DNA of 61,075 nt. Source: Planctomycetota bacterium. GTDB lineage: Bacteria > Planctomycetota > Planctomycetia > Pirellulales > Lacipirellulaceae. The stretch lies in assembly GCA_013152205.1 (NCBI GenBank), contig JAADGV010000097.1:1-61075 (forward strand). The letters run 5' to 3'. Within the stretch, counting starts at the first letter, position 1, and each line of letters begins with the position of its first letter. The position numbers and the translations under genes are program-made. Under the pieces are notes generated by a model. It saw nothing but the letters and a program-made list of their open reading frames with translations, was not told where the DNA came from and searched no databases. Of the stretch, positions 18,610-26,451 are shown in pieces.

Positions 18610-18725
18610 GATTTCCGGAGACGCTGAGACGGCAGAGCTACAGTATTTCAGTCTTCTCTGCTGTCTCTGCGCCTCTGCGAGACAATCCTTTTTTGTGTTT
18701 CTTTTGCGCCTTAGCGAGAACATCG
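18610..18725. repeat. CTCTGCG/CGCTGAG phrase repeats downstream of flhB
   Basis: AGACGCTGAGACGGCAGAG and, about 40 bases later, CTGTCTCTGCGCCTCTGCGA form imperfect inverted copies, followed by GCGCCTTAGCGAG. No gene is present. The block separates the end of flhB from the palindromic element. Confidence 0.5.
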
Positions 18726-18770
18726 TTGCTTGTTTGGATGCAGCACCAAGCCGCAGGGTCGCTTTGCCAA

Positions 18771-19850
18771 CTACGCAGCATTCGGCATCTTCTTGCCTTT
18801 GAGTTGATAGACATACGCCAGCACCTCGGCCACGGCGGCATAGCTTTCGTCGGGGATTGGATGCCCGACTTCGACTTCTTTATAGAGCGATTGGGCCAAT
18901 GGTTTGCGTTCGACCACGGGGATGTTGTTTTCTAATGCCAAGCGACGGATTTTTTGGGCAACTACTCCTGCGCCTTTGGCGACGACAACCGGGGCGGCCA
19001 TCTCCTCGGGAACGTATTGGATTGCAATCGCAAGTTCTGTGGGGTTGGTAACGATAACGTCCGCCTGCGGCACCTGGTCGCTCATGCGGTTGAGCGCCAT
19101 TTGTCGCTGTACGGCACGACGTCGCGCGATGACTTGAGGGTCGCCCTGCAAATCCTTCATTTCGTCACGTACTTCTTGTTGGGTCATTTTCATGTCTTGC
19201 TCATGCTTCCACTTTTGGTAGGCAAAGTCGAGGATCGCCAGCGTAAACAACGCGATGCCAATCCATAGCGCTGTGGACAAGGTAATGTCGATCATCATTA
19301 CGCCCAACTCAGAGGCAGCGAGAGAACTGGCATAAATGATCTCTTCGTGTCGTAGATAAAGAACCGTAGCAGCAACAATCGAGACGATTGCCACCTTGAA
19401 CATCCCGAAGCCGAGCTTCACTGCGCCTGACAGCGAAACAATCCGCTTCAGACCGCTAGCGGGGCTAAGTCGCTGGAAGTCAGGCATCAGTCGGCTGGGG
19501 ACGAAGAGAAAGCCCGTTTGGAAAACACTAGAAACCACCCCTGCAAGAACAAGAAACCCAAGCACAGGCAAGAGCGACATCCCGATGGTCCCGACCATCT
19601 TTTGCGACAAGGCGATCGCATCGGTGCTGTCGGGCGATAACGATTCGACCGTACTCAACTGATACCGCATAAACGAACCGGCGGTCTCGAAGATATGCCC
19701 ACCCCTGTACCGTAAGAGCATCACCCCCACAATCAACAGGGCTGCCGAGCCAAGATCCTGGCTATAGGCAACTTGCCCCTTTTCGCGCGCTTGTTCGCGG
19801 CGATGCGGGGTAGCATCTTGCGTCTTTTCGCCCGCTTGGTCTGCTGCCAT
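18771..19850 (-). CDS. flhB: Flagellar export switch protein FlhB
   Basis: A 359-residue component of the flagellar type III export gate. The N-terminal half has four membrane segments; the cytoplasmic domain carries the autocleavage site N269-P270-T271-E272. In most FlhB proteins this reads NPTH, so the histidine is replaced by glutamate, which is known to vary without abolishing cleavage. FlhB switches export from rod/hook to filament proteins. It is the last gene of the leftward flagellar operon, after fliR. Confidence 0.96.
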   Translation of the reverse strand: MAADQAGEKTQDATPHRREQAREKGQVAYSQDLGSAALLIVGVMLLRYRGGHIFETAGSFMRYQLSTVESLSPDSTDAIALSQKMVGTIGMSLLPVLGFLVLAGVVSSVFQTGFLFVPSRLMPDFQRLSPASGLKRIVSLSGAVKLGFGMFKVAIVSIVAATVLYLRHEEIIYASSLAASELGVMMIDITLSTALWIGIALFTLAILDFAYQKWKHEQDMKMTQQEVRDEMKDLQGDPQVIARRRAVQRQMALNRMSDQVPQADVIVTNPTELAIAIQYVPEEMAAPVVVAKGAGVVAQKIRRLALENNIPVVERKPLAQSLYKEVEVGHPIPDESYAAVAEVLAYVYQLKGKKMPNAA

Positions 19851-19882
19851 GGATTAGCCCGTATTTCTCACCAGAATTTTAC

Positions 19883-20674
19883 CTAAGTTGGTGCCATCGA
19901 CCCGCGCAGAGCATCTTGCAGCAGGTCGAGTGCCGCTCCTGCCTGTTGCGGGAATGCCCACGCAATAGTACCTATGGTTATAAACAGACAGCCCAAAGTT
20001 AGGAGTGAGTTCACGCCAAAGCCTACCGCCAGAATGTTGATTTGTGGCATGGTTCGCCCAATTAAGCCCAACACTAAGGTAGATAGTAGAAGGGCTGTCA
20101 TCGCCGGGGCAGCGGCACGAAGCCCCAGCTCAAAGCTTTGAGAGAGCAGCGTAGTGAGCACTTCGACATACGAGGTCCCCAGAGATGCCCTTCCCAACGG
20201 AAGCCAAGTATAGGTGTTGAGCAATGCGTCCATCATCATCCGATGGCCATCCAGCAGCACAAACATTGCCAAAGTTAAGAAGTAAAATGCTTGCGAATAA
20301 ACCGAGAGATTGCTCTCTGCCGTGGGGTCGTACGTGCTGGCAATGGCGGTTCCGCCAAGTTGACTGACGATCTGCCCGGTAACCTGGATGCCACCGATGA
20401 AAACCGAGACACCAAATCCAAGGAGAAATCCAATCAAGGCTTCGCTAATGAGGTATTGCGCAAGAGTGAGCAGGTGAGTGATGTCTGTCGGTGGATTCGC
20501 CGAAACCAATGGGGTCACTAGCAAAGCAATCGCGACAGCCAGCAATGCTCGCGCTCGCATGGGTATGGCTTTGCTACTGAAAATAGGGGCCGTCATAATC
20601 ATCGCCCCAAGACGTGCAAGCACCAACGTGAACGAGGCAAACTGATTGAACAGCAGCGTTTCTATGATCGACAT
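19883..20674 (-). CDS. fliR: Flagellar export protein FliR
   Basis: A 263-residue integral membrane protein with about six hydrophobic segments, including FASFTLVLARLGAMIMTAPIF and the conserved GFLLGFGVSVFIGGIQVTGQ region. FliR joins FliP and FliQ in the helical export-gate core. The position between fliQ and flhB and the length are standard. Confidence 0.96.
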   Translation of the reverse strand: MSIIETLLFNQFASFTLVLARLGAMIMTAPIFSSKAIPMRARALLAVAIALLVTPLVSANPPTDITHLLTLAQYLISEALIGFLLGFGVSVFIGGIQVTGQIVSQLGGTAIASTYDPTAESNLSVYSQAFYFLTLAMFVLLDGHRMMMDALLNTYTWLPLGRASLGTSYVEVLTTLLSQSFELGLRAAAPAMTALLLSTLVLGLIGRTMPQINILAVGFGVNSLLTLGCLFITIGTIAWAFPQQAGAALDLLQDALRGSMAPT

Positions 20675-20702
20675 CTGCGTGCCCTGTCAATCTGCCTACG
20701 CA

Positions 20703-20969
20703 TTAGAGTGTATTGGGAATGTTCGAGATCAGCCCGCTGGCATAATCAAGCAGACGGGCTAGAACCCAGGGCAGCGAGAACGCCAATGCCAGCACCATTG
20801 CTACCAGTTTGGGAACAAACGCGACCGTTTGTTCTTGAATTTGCGTTAATGCCTGGAGTAAACCAACAATCAAACCAACGACCAAGCCCGAGACGAGGAT
20901 CGGCGCCGCGACCAACGTGGCGATCAGCAAGGCTTCGCGGCCTAAATCGACGGCATCTTGTGGGTCCAT
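20703..20969 (-). CDS. fliQ: Flagellar export protein FliQ
   Basis: An 88-residue protein with two membrane helices. The family signature (LVSGLVVGLIVGLLQALTQIQE, then PWVLARLLDY) is clear. It is part of the FliPQR gate. It sits 28 bases before fliR. Confidence 0.96.
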   Translation of the reverse strand: MDPQDAVDLGREALLIATLVAAPILVSGLVVGLIVGLLQALTQIQEQTVAFVPKLVAMVLALAFSLPWVLARLLDYASGLISNIPNTL

Positions 20970-21000
20970 TTTGTACGTCTATCCTGTTTTGCGTTTCGGT

Positions 21001-21029
21001 ACTCCGGCCAGGATGACCGGGCTATGTAG
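21001..21029. repeat. Short palindrome, GGCCAGGATGGCC family (copy c)
   Basis: CCGGCCAGGATGACCGGG is a copy with one base changed in the right arm, lying between fliP and fliQ inside the flagellar operon. The genes are in one direction, so the hairpin would be in the mRNA. Confidence 0.7.
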
Positions 21030-21066
21030 ACAAAACACTCGAGTGATAATTGCCCTTAGGCAGTTC

Positions 21067-21915
21067 TTAAGTCAATACAGTAAAGCTGTCGAGCAACATC
21101 TCGACAACCAAACGCCAACCATCCACAAGTACAAATAGCAACAACTTAAACGGCAGTGAGATCAAAACGGGTGGCAACATCAACATACCCATCGAGATCG
21201 TGACGCTTGCAACCACAATGTCGAGAACTAAAAAGGGTAAGTAAATTTGAAAACCGATGAGAAATGCGGTCTTCAATTCGCTAAGCATGTAGGCAGGCAG
21301 CAATGCTTGGAGGGGTACGTTCTTTTGGTTGCTCGTGGCCTCGTAATAGACATACTCGGGCAATTCGCCCGTCTCTTGATCGATTTCAGTCGGCATGTGG
21401 TCGAGGAAGAGATAGACGTCGTCGTGGTTGTTCGTACGGTTGATCTGCTCCGCCATAAACTTTCGGACTGGTGCCGTGCCACGATCCCAGGCTTGCTCCA
21501 AATTGATCTGCTTTTCGGTGTAGGGCTTGATCGCCTCGTCGTACACCTCGGTCCACACCGGGGTCATCAGCAGCACGGTCATAAACAAGGCGATCGAGGT
21601 GATTACCTGGCTAGGAGGCAACTGCTGGGTACCAAGTGCTTGCCGCAAGAGACCAAGGACAACAAGAATTCGAATAAAGCTAGTAGTCATCAACAGCAAG
21701 GCTGGTGCTAGGCTGATAACTGTCAGCAGCAGCATCACTTGGATGGTGGACGACAGACCTTCTGGGCTAGTCCATTGTTGCGGTCCGCCCATGCCGCTAG
21801 GAAAAAGCGAAGTAGGGATCGCCGTCGTTTGCGTAGCACCCACCGCCGGTAGCAGCAGGACAAGCAGCACTGCTAACAGGGGAGCAAAGGTTCGCATTAG
21901 GCGTTGGTAAGGCAT
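21067..21915 (-). CDS. fliP: Flagellar export protein FliP
   Basis: A 282-residue export-gate protein. An N-terminal signal peptide ([15 protein letters not shown]) is typical of FliP. The central [20 protein letters not shown] block and the C-terminal [20 protein letters not shown] are family hallmarks. The extracytoplasmic loop between helices 2 and 3 is about 90 residues and acidic, in the usual size range. It is followed by fliQ and preceded by fliO. Confidence 0.97.
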   Translation of the reverse strand: MPYQRLMRTFAPLLAVLLVLLLPAVGATQTTAIPTSLFPSGMGGPQQWTSPEGLSSTIQVMLLLTVISLAPALLLMTTSFIRILVVLGLLRQALGTQQLPPSQVITSIALFMTVLLMTPVWTEVYDEAIKPYTEKQINLEQAWDRGTAPVRKFMAEQINRTNNHDDVYLFLDHMPTEIDQETGELPEYVYYEATSNQKNVPLQALLPAYMLSELKTAFLIGFQIYLPFLVLDIVVASVTISMGMLMLPPVLISLPFKLLLFVLVDGWRLVVEMLLDSFTVLT

Positions 21916-21924
21916 TATGTTCGT

Positions 21925-22698
21925 CTATCGTCGGGTGCCGGTTGGCATGGTTTGGGCTTGGCTGCCTAAAAAACCTTTTGCAGGCTCATTGGCAAGTTGT
22001 TGTAGTACTTGTTGAAATTCGGCGGTGGTGCTGTGCTTATTCTCACGCATGCAGATTCCCAGCAGGCGGTCGACTTCCGTAGGATCGGTGACTTCGGTAA
22101 TTGGCGTGGCGACACCATCAGGCGCGATCGAGACAAGAACGAGTTTGTTACCGATTTGAATGAGTTGCGCAAAATTGCGACCCGCCAAAGGGACTCTTCC
22201 AAGAACGGCAATGGCTTCTCTCGGGAGCGGGCTGTTGGGTTTCGGGCCAGTGCGGCGCAACAACCACGCGCAGACGAAAAAAAGACCAAGAACAATGGCT
22301 AAGCCGGCTCCGGCTGTTCCGAGAGATTCAATCTGGGGAGTCGAAAAGGGGAGGGCGGCACGATCACCCTTCGAGGCAGGGTTTGACGGAGGGTCAAAGC
22401 TGCTACGCGATCGCGGAGCAAGCCGACGCGGATCTGATTTTGCTTCAGGTTTTGGAGGCGGCAGGGGGGAGGCGATTGGTTTGCTTGATGCGGTGGGCTC
22501 GGTATGTACAGCAACGGCAACAGATCGGTTGTGGCGAGCAACTGGAGGAGCTGGCAAAGGCTTGGCTTGCTCTGAGGTGCTGTTGAAGTAAATCAATGGC
22601 TCTGCCGCGATTACTAGCGAGCCATGCACGAGCACAGAGGCAAGTATCGCTGCCGGAGCGAGGAGTCGAAACATCGATCTGATAGCGGCAGGGGGCAT
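21925..22698 (-). CDS. fliO: Probable FliO-like flagellar assembly protein
   Basis: About 257 residues. It has a signal-like segment (LLAPAAILASVLVHGSLVIA), then a proline-rich periplasmic region, one membrane segment (AGAGLAIVLGLFFVCAWLLRR) and a cytoplasmic FliO-like domain (EAIAVLGRVPLAGRNFAQLIQIGNKLVLVSIA in two parts). FliO helps FliP fold into the export gate. The frame runs to 22857, but that would start with TTG inside the end of fliN. ATG 22698 (or 22674) gives a sensible signal peptide. The identification rests on the membrane-plus-FliO-domain plan and on position between fliN and fliP. Confidence 0.8.
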   Translation of the reverse strand: MPPAAIRSMFRLLAPAAILASVLVHGSLVIAAEPLIYFNSTSEQAKPLPAPPVARHNRSVAVAVHTEPTASSKPIASPLPPPKPEAKSDPRRLAPRSRSSFDPPSNPASKGDRAALPFSTPQIESLGTAGAGLAIVLGLFFVCAWLLRRTGPKPNSPLPREAIAVLGRVPLAGRNFAQLIQIGNKLVLVSIAPDGVATPITEVTDPTEVDRLLGICMRENKHSTTAEFQQVLQQLANEPAKGFLGSQAQTMPTGTRR

Positions 22699-22847
22699 AA
22701 GATAGGTTGCTGAGAACGTGGGCAGTAGCCGGGCATGCGGTCGGCTGGACAACGGTAGACCAGTCGGCGCAGAGCGGCTTATAGAATTCGCAGGGAATTT
22801 CTGCCAGAGCAGTTGGCCAAACGTGCTAGCAAACAACCGAGTGCTAG

Positions 22848-23597
22848 CTACGCACAAGCGCTTTCACCGACGATTAGTTCTGCGACCCGGATACAGAAAT
22901 TGTCGTTGAGCACCAGCACCTCGCCACGGGCCACGAGACGGCCATTGACGTAGATGTCAGCCGGATCGCCCGCCAGCTTGTCGAGCGGCACGATCGCTCC
23001 CTGCTTGAGCCTGAGAACGTCTTCTAGGTGCATGTGCGTCCGACCAAGTTCGATCGTTAAATCGAGTTGGACGTCTCGCATAAGCTCAAGCGTTGCCGAT
23101 TCAGTGTTGGCAGCGGTCCCCGAGAATTTCTTGAATTCAAAACTTCTCAAACCTGGGGGAAGTGCACTGACCGACGGCACATTCGGTTGATCAACCGAGG
23201 CCAACGCTTGCTCAGCCTTGTTGAGTAAAAGTTCGATATCGTTCTGCGAAACATCGGCGCCGCTTGCTGCTGGCGCACTGGCTGTTGGAACGGGGGCACT
23301 AGGAGCTACCGGGGGTGCTGCCGGAGCGGCAGCCGGCGCATTGCCACTGAGCAGTGCTTCGATTTCAGACTGATCGACCGACGCATCGGCATCGCTTGCA
23401 GCAGGAGCTGCCGGAGCAGCAGCCGGCGCATTACCGCTGAGCAGTGCTTCGATTTCGGCCTGGTCAACAGCCGCGTCGGCATCGCTAGCAGTTGGCGGAG
23501 GTGACGAAGGCGGAGGTGTTGCACCACCGGTATCTTGCGCTTGGCGCAAAAGATTTTCAATTTCGTCTTGGCCAACTTGTTCAGAATCGTCCGCCAT
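22848..23597 (-). CDS. fliN: Flagellar switch protein FliN with repeated FliM-like N-terminal motifs
   Basis: A 249-residue protein. The C-terminal 90 residues are a SpoA/FliN domain ([20 protein letters not shown], then [17 protein letters not shown]), which builds the C-ring of the motor switch. Ordinary FliN is much shorter. The extra N-terminus, Ala/Pro-rich, holds four copies of a short helix motif: QDEIENLL (10-17), [11 protein letters not shown] (46-56), [11 protein letters not shown] (76-86) and [11 protein letters not shown] (118-128). These resemble the CheY-P-binding SQxEIDALL segment at the start of FliM and FliY. Copies 2 and 3 lie in a 30-residue tandem repeat. No fliM gene is found in the operon. 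Confidence 0.93.
   Translation of the reverse strand: MADDSEQVGQDEIENLLRQAQDTGGATPPPSSPPPTASDADAAVDQAEIEALLSGNAPAAAPAAPAASDADASVDQSEIEALLSGNAPAAAPAAPPVAPSAPVPTASAPAASGADVSQNDIELLLNKAEQALASVDQPNVPSVSALPPGLRSFEFKKFSGTAANTESATLELMRDVQLDLTIELGRTHMHLEDVLRLKQGAIVPLDKLAGDPADIYVNGRLVARGEVLVLNDNFCIRVAELIVGESACA
23310..23480 (-). repeat. Ninety-base tandem duplication inside fliN
   Basis: The parts of fliN coding residues 40-66 (23400-23480) and 70-96 (23310-23390) are near-identical, with period 90 bases. They differ at a few synonymous sites and two residues, which points to a recent in-frame duplication of an EIEALL-bearing segment. Confidence 0.85.
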
Positions 23598-23692
23598 CGG
23601 AATCCATTCCCTCTGCGGTGGTTAACTACAGGAATTCAAAAATCGCTGTAGCGAATTTAACAACGTCTCTACCATGGAAAATATCAGCTTCT

Positions 23693-24262
23693 TTACCGCT
23701 CGGTGAACGAAAATTCACTGAATATCACTTCGTGTAGCAATGGCTTACCCAGAGCTCGATTGGTTTTCTCCAATATCTTACGTTTGATCAACCCCAACCC
23801 CGGGTCGGTGAGGTCTGCTGGGTCGGTGCCGCGGACGGTGATCGAAATTTGTTCGCTAATTCGTTTTGTGCTGGCAGTGTAGAGGTCCATAAATTCATTC
23901 TCTTCGTCTGCTAGCACAAGTCCGAAAAGCTTGAAATCAACATTCAGGCTGGTTCCCGAGTCGCGGTTATATGCCACGACATGGAAGGCGTCGAGGCTTA
24001 CTTCGCGCATGTCTTCTGTAGCTAGCGGTTCGGTCGATTTTTCTTCGGTAGAGATTTCGCCTTCGCTACTGTCTTCTTTGGCCGCATCAGCAGCAGCCAA
24101 TTTGGCGGCAATTTCTTCGGTTTCGCTCTCCGAAGGAATAAACATCGAGGCCGCAGCAACTTCGATCAACACAATCACCGAAACAAAGGCGATCGCCTTG
24201 ACCAGTGTCATCAGCCCTGGCCCCTTGGCTGGGGTTTCTACCACTTCATCGTTGTCTGCCAT
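23693..24262 (-). CDS. fliL: Flagellar basal-body protein FliL
   Basis: A 189-residue protein with one N-terminal membrane helix (AIAFVSVIVLIEVAAASMF), an acidic linker rich in Glu and Ala, and a periplasmic FliL-type domain (LDAFHVVAYNRD ... LGLIKRKILEKTNRALGK ... VIFSEFSFTER). FliL surrounds the stator units and supports their activity. Its place between motB and fliN fits. The domain is rather divergent, so the call depends partly on context. Confidence 0.82.
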   Translation of the reverse strand: MADNDEVVETPAKGPGLMTLVKAIAFVSVIVLIEVAAASMFIPSESETEEIAAKLAAADAAKEDSSEGEISTEEKSTEPLATEDMREVSLDAFHVVAYNRDSGTSLNVDFKLFGLVLADEENEFMDLYTASTKRISEQISITVRGTDPADLTDPGLGLIKRKILEKTNRALGKPLLHEVIFSEFSFTER

Positions 24263-24343
24263 AATTACAATTCCTCGACGGATGCCCGCAATTTCGGTGG
24301 CCTCTTAGTTAAGCCTAGCATACGTAACGCCTTGGTAGCCTTG

Positions 24344-25069
24344 CTATTTCGAACCGTCTAAATCGCGTACCCGTTCATCCCACATCAAAATTTGAACTCT
24401 TGAATTCTTCTTGAGTCGCTCAGGATCGACTCCGTTGTAGAGAGGCTCTTCAGGCCCCGCATTGCCTAGCCTGATCCGGCTCGGTTCGATGCCTTGTTCG
24501 ATTAAAAACTGCCGCGTATTGAATGTACGTGCCGCGGATAGTTCAAAAAGGTTGCTATATCCGCTTGCTGGGTCGAGGGGGCGGCGAGTTGTGTGTCCGC
24601 GAACCTCAATTTTCTGCGGTTTGCCCGCAATTTGTTCGATGATGCGCTGTAAATCGCGCTTATTCGCCTCGGTAAGCTCCGCAGTCTTTTCGGCGAAGAA
24701 AATATTTCCCCCGCTCGAGGAGTCTTCTCCGGGACGGACCGTCTGTACTCGTTCGTTTTCGCCAACGACCGACTTATTTTCTTGGCCACCGTTTTTCAGA
24801 TCTTTTTTCTTTGCTCGGCCCATCGCTCGAATGGGAGTGGGCAAAGATGCGCCTCGCGGGCGACTATCGCCGGGAACCATCGACGCCATGGTCATGTCGT
24901 GACCAAATTGCATACGAAACGACTCGACCATCGCCTGATACTTTTCGTCTTCTTTCATCTCGCTCATCGACACGAGCATGATGAAGAACGTCAGCAACAA
25001 CGACATCATGTCGCCAAAGGTGACTACCCATTCGGGGATGCCAGGATCTGGTTCTTCTTCGACTGCCAT
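24344..25069 (-). CDS. motB: Flagellar motor stator protein MotB
   Basis: A 241-residue stator subunit. The single membrane helix follows a short N-terminus and contains the ion-binding aspartate D20 (VVTFGDMMSLLLTFFIML). The C-terminal OmpA-like peptidoglycan-binding domain (KIEVRGHTTRR ... FELSAARTFNTRQFLIEQG ... NSRVQIL) anchors the stator to the wall. The linker (about residues 55-110) is lysine-rich. It follows motA by 16 bases. Confidence 0.95.
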   Translation of the reverse strand: MAVEEEPDPGIPEWVVTFGDMMSLLLTFFIMLVSMSEMKEDEKYQAMVESFRMQFGHDMTMASMVPGDSRPRGASLPTPIRAMGRAKKKDLKNGGQENKSVVGENERVQTVRPGEDSSSGGNIFFAEKTAELTEANKRDLQRIIEQIAGKPQKIEVRGHTTRRPLDPASGYSNLFELSAARTFNTRQFLIEQGIEPSRIRLGNAGPEEPLYNGVDPERLKKNSRVQILMWDERVRDLDGSK

Positions 25070-25085
25070 GATGGTTTGCCAAATG

Positions 25086-25856
25086 TTAAGCGGCTTCGCT
25101 GTTCGATCGCAGTTTCGGCGGAATAAACGTGTTCAGCTTTTGTTCAATCACTCGAGGATTCTCGCCCGATTGAATGGCCATGATGCCTCGTACAATGATT
25201 TCCATCGCGAGAAGCTCTTGTTTGTTGGTAAAACCAAGTTTTTCGGCAAACGGCAAGAAAACAACATTCGACGCAATTGCGCCATACATCGTTGTCAACA
25301 AAGCCACCGCCATACCCGCACCAATCTTCGACGGGTCGCTCATGTCACCCAACATAATCACCAATCCCATCAGGGTACCGATCATGCCAAATGCTGGTGC
25401 GAATCGACCCATGCAGTCTAATATCGCCTTGCCGTCGCGATGCCGCGTGGCCACCGCGTCGAGTTCCGTTCGCATGATGTCTTCTATCACTTCAGGTCGC
25501 GTGCCGTCCACGGCCATCTGAATGCCCAAGACAACAAACGAATTTTCGATATCGCCGAGTCGACCTTCCAAGGCTAGCAACCCGTCTCGCCGAGCGGTTT
25601 CAGCCAGGCTGACAAGCTCTTCAATCAAACTAGGAATCGAGTCCAGCTTATAGAGAAATACTTTCATGCCGACGCTAAAGACGCCCAAAAAGTTTTTCAT
25701 CGGAAACGAAATCATCGCTGACGCGATGGCACCACCAATGACTACCATCAGCGACGGAGCGTCGATAAAAGCACCAAACGAGCCACCACCAAGGACAATC
25801 GCGCCCAGGATAAGGCCAATGGCTATAATTACGCCTAGTACTGATGCTATATCCAT
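25086..25856 (-). CDS. motA: Flagellar motor stator protein MotA
   Basis: A 256-residue membrane protein with four helices. The cytoplasmic loop contains the FliG-interacting charges in TARRDGLLALEGRL: R89/R90 and E97, equivalent to R90 and E98 of E. coli MotA. The conserved APAFGMIGTLMGLV and ALLTTMYGAIASNVVFLPFA blocks form the ion path. The frame extends five codons upstream to a TTG, but ATG 25856 (MDIASVLG) is the normal MotA start. With motB it forms the stator ring. Confidence 0.96.
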   Translation of the reverse strand: MDIASVLGVIIAIGLILGAIVLGGGSFGAFIDAPSLMVVIGGAIASAMISFPMKNFLGVFSVGMKVFLYKLDSIPSLIEELVSLAETARRDGLLALEGRLGDIENSFVVLGIQMAVDGTRPEVIEDIMRTELDAVATRHRDGKAILDCMGRFAPAFGMIGTLMGLVIMLGDMSDPSKIGAGMAVALLTTMYGAIASNVVFLPFAEKLGFTNKQELLAMEIIVRGIMAIQSGENPRVIEQKLNTFIPPKLRSNSEAA

Positions 25857-26051
25857 CGGCTTAGGGGTCAATCAGTAGGTAGGAATATTGGAAAGTGGGA
25901 AATGGCTACCCATCTCGGGGGTGGCCAAGCCATCAACTGACTGGACAATCATAGCTTTGTGATTATCCGCGTAGCGGTTTCTTGGCCAAACAGCGCCTGT
26001 TGCTAGCCCGTGATTTTTCGATACAGCCGGTAAAATCCGATCGTAAACCGA

Positions 26052-26255
26052 CTAACCGTTGCAGGTGTCTGGCAACAGTCGCTTGTTTCGTTGGTAATCA
26101 ATGGTTCGCTCCAGCACTTCATCGGGTGTTTCAGCGACAACGATCCGGTCGTTGGACGTTAGGGTGATAAAGGTATCAGGGCGATGTTCAACGTACTTGA
26201 TCAGGTCGGCGTTGAGGATAAAATCCTCGCCATCGAGCCGCGTCAGGCGAATCAT
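26052..26255 (-). CDS. flbD: FlbD/SwrD family small flagellar protein
   Basis: A 67-residue protein with the family pattern MIRLTRLDGEDFILNADLI, then YVEHRPDTFITLTSND and a VAETPDEVLERTIDYQRN tail. In Bacillus the homologue SwrD raises stator power. It sits between flgE and motA, exactly where the gene lies in Firmicute fla operons, and has a clear AGGAGG-like site before the ATG. Confidence 0.93.
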   Translation of the reverse strand: MIRLTRLDGEDFILNADLIKYVEHRPDTFITLTSNDRIVVAETPDEVLERTIDYQRNKRLLPDTCNG

Positions 26256-26451
26256 ATTTTAGCTCCCAAGGAGGGGAAATTGGTTCTCAAGCGTAGCTCA
26301 AGATTAAGGGGTCAGGGGTTCTAGGAGGCAGAAAGGTTTGGCTTGTACTCCGCATTCCGCCTTCCGCATTGTTTCTAGCCCAGCCAAGGGATCAGTCCAC
26401 GTGTGATCCCCATCACGATCCCCCGGCAGTGCTAGAGTAACTTACGATTGG

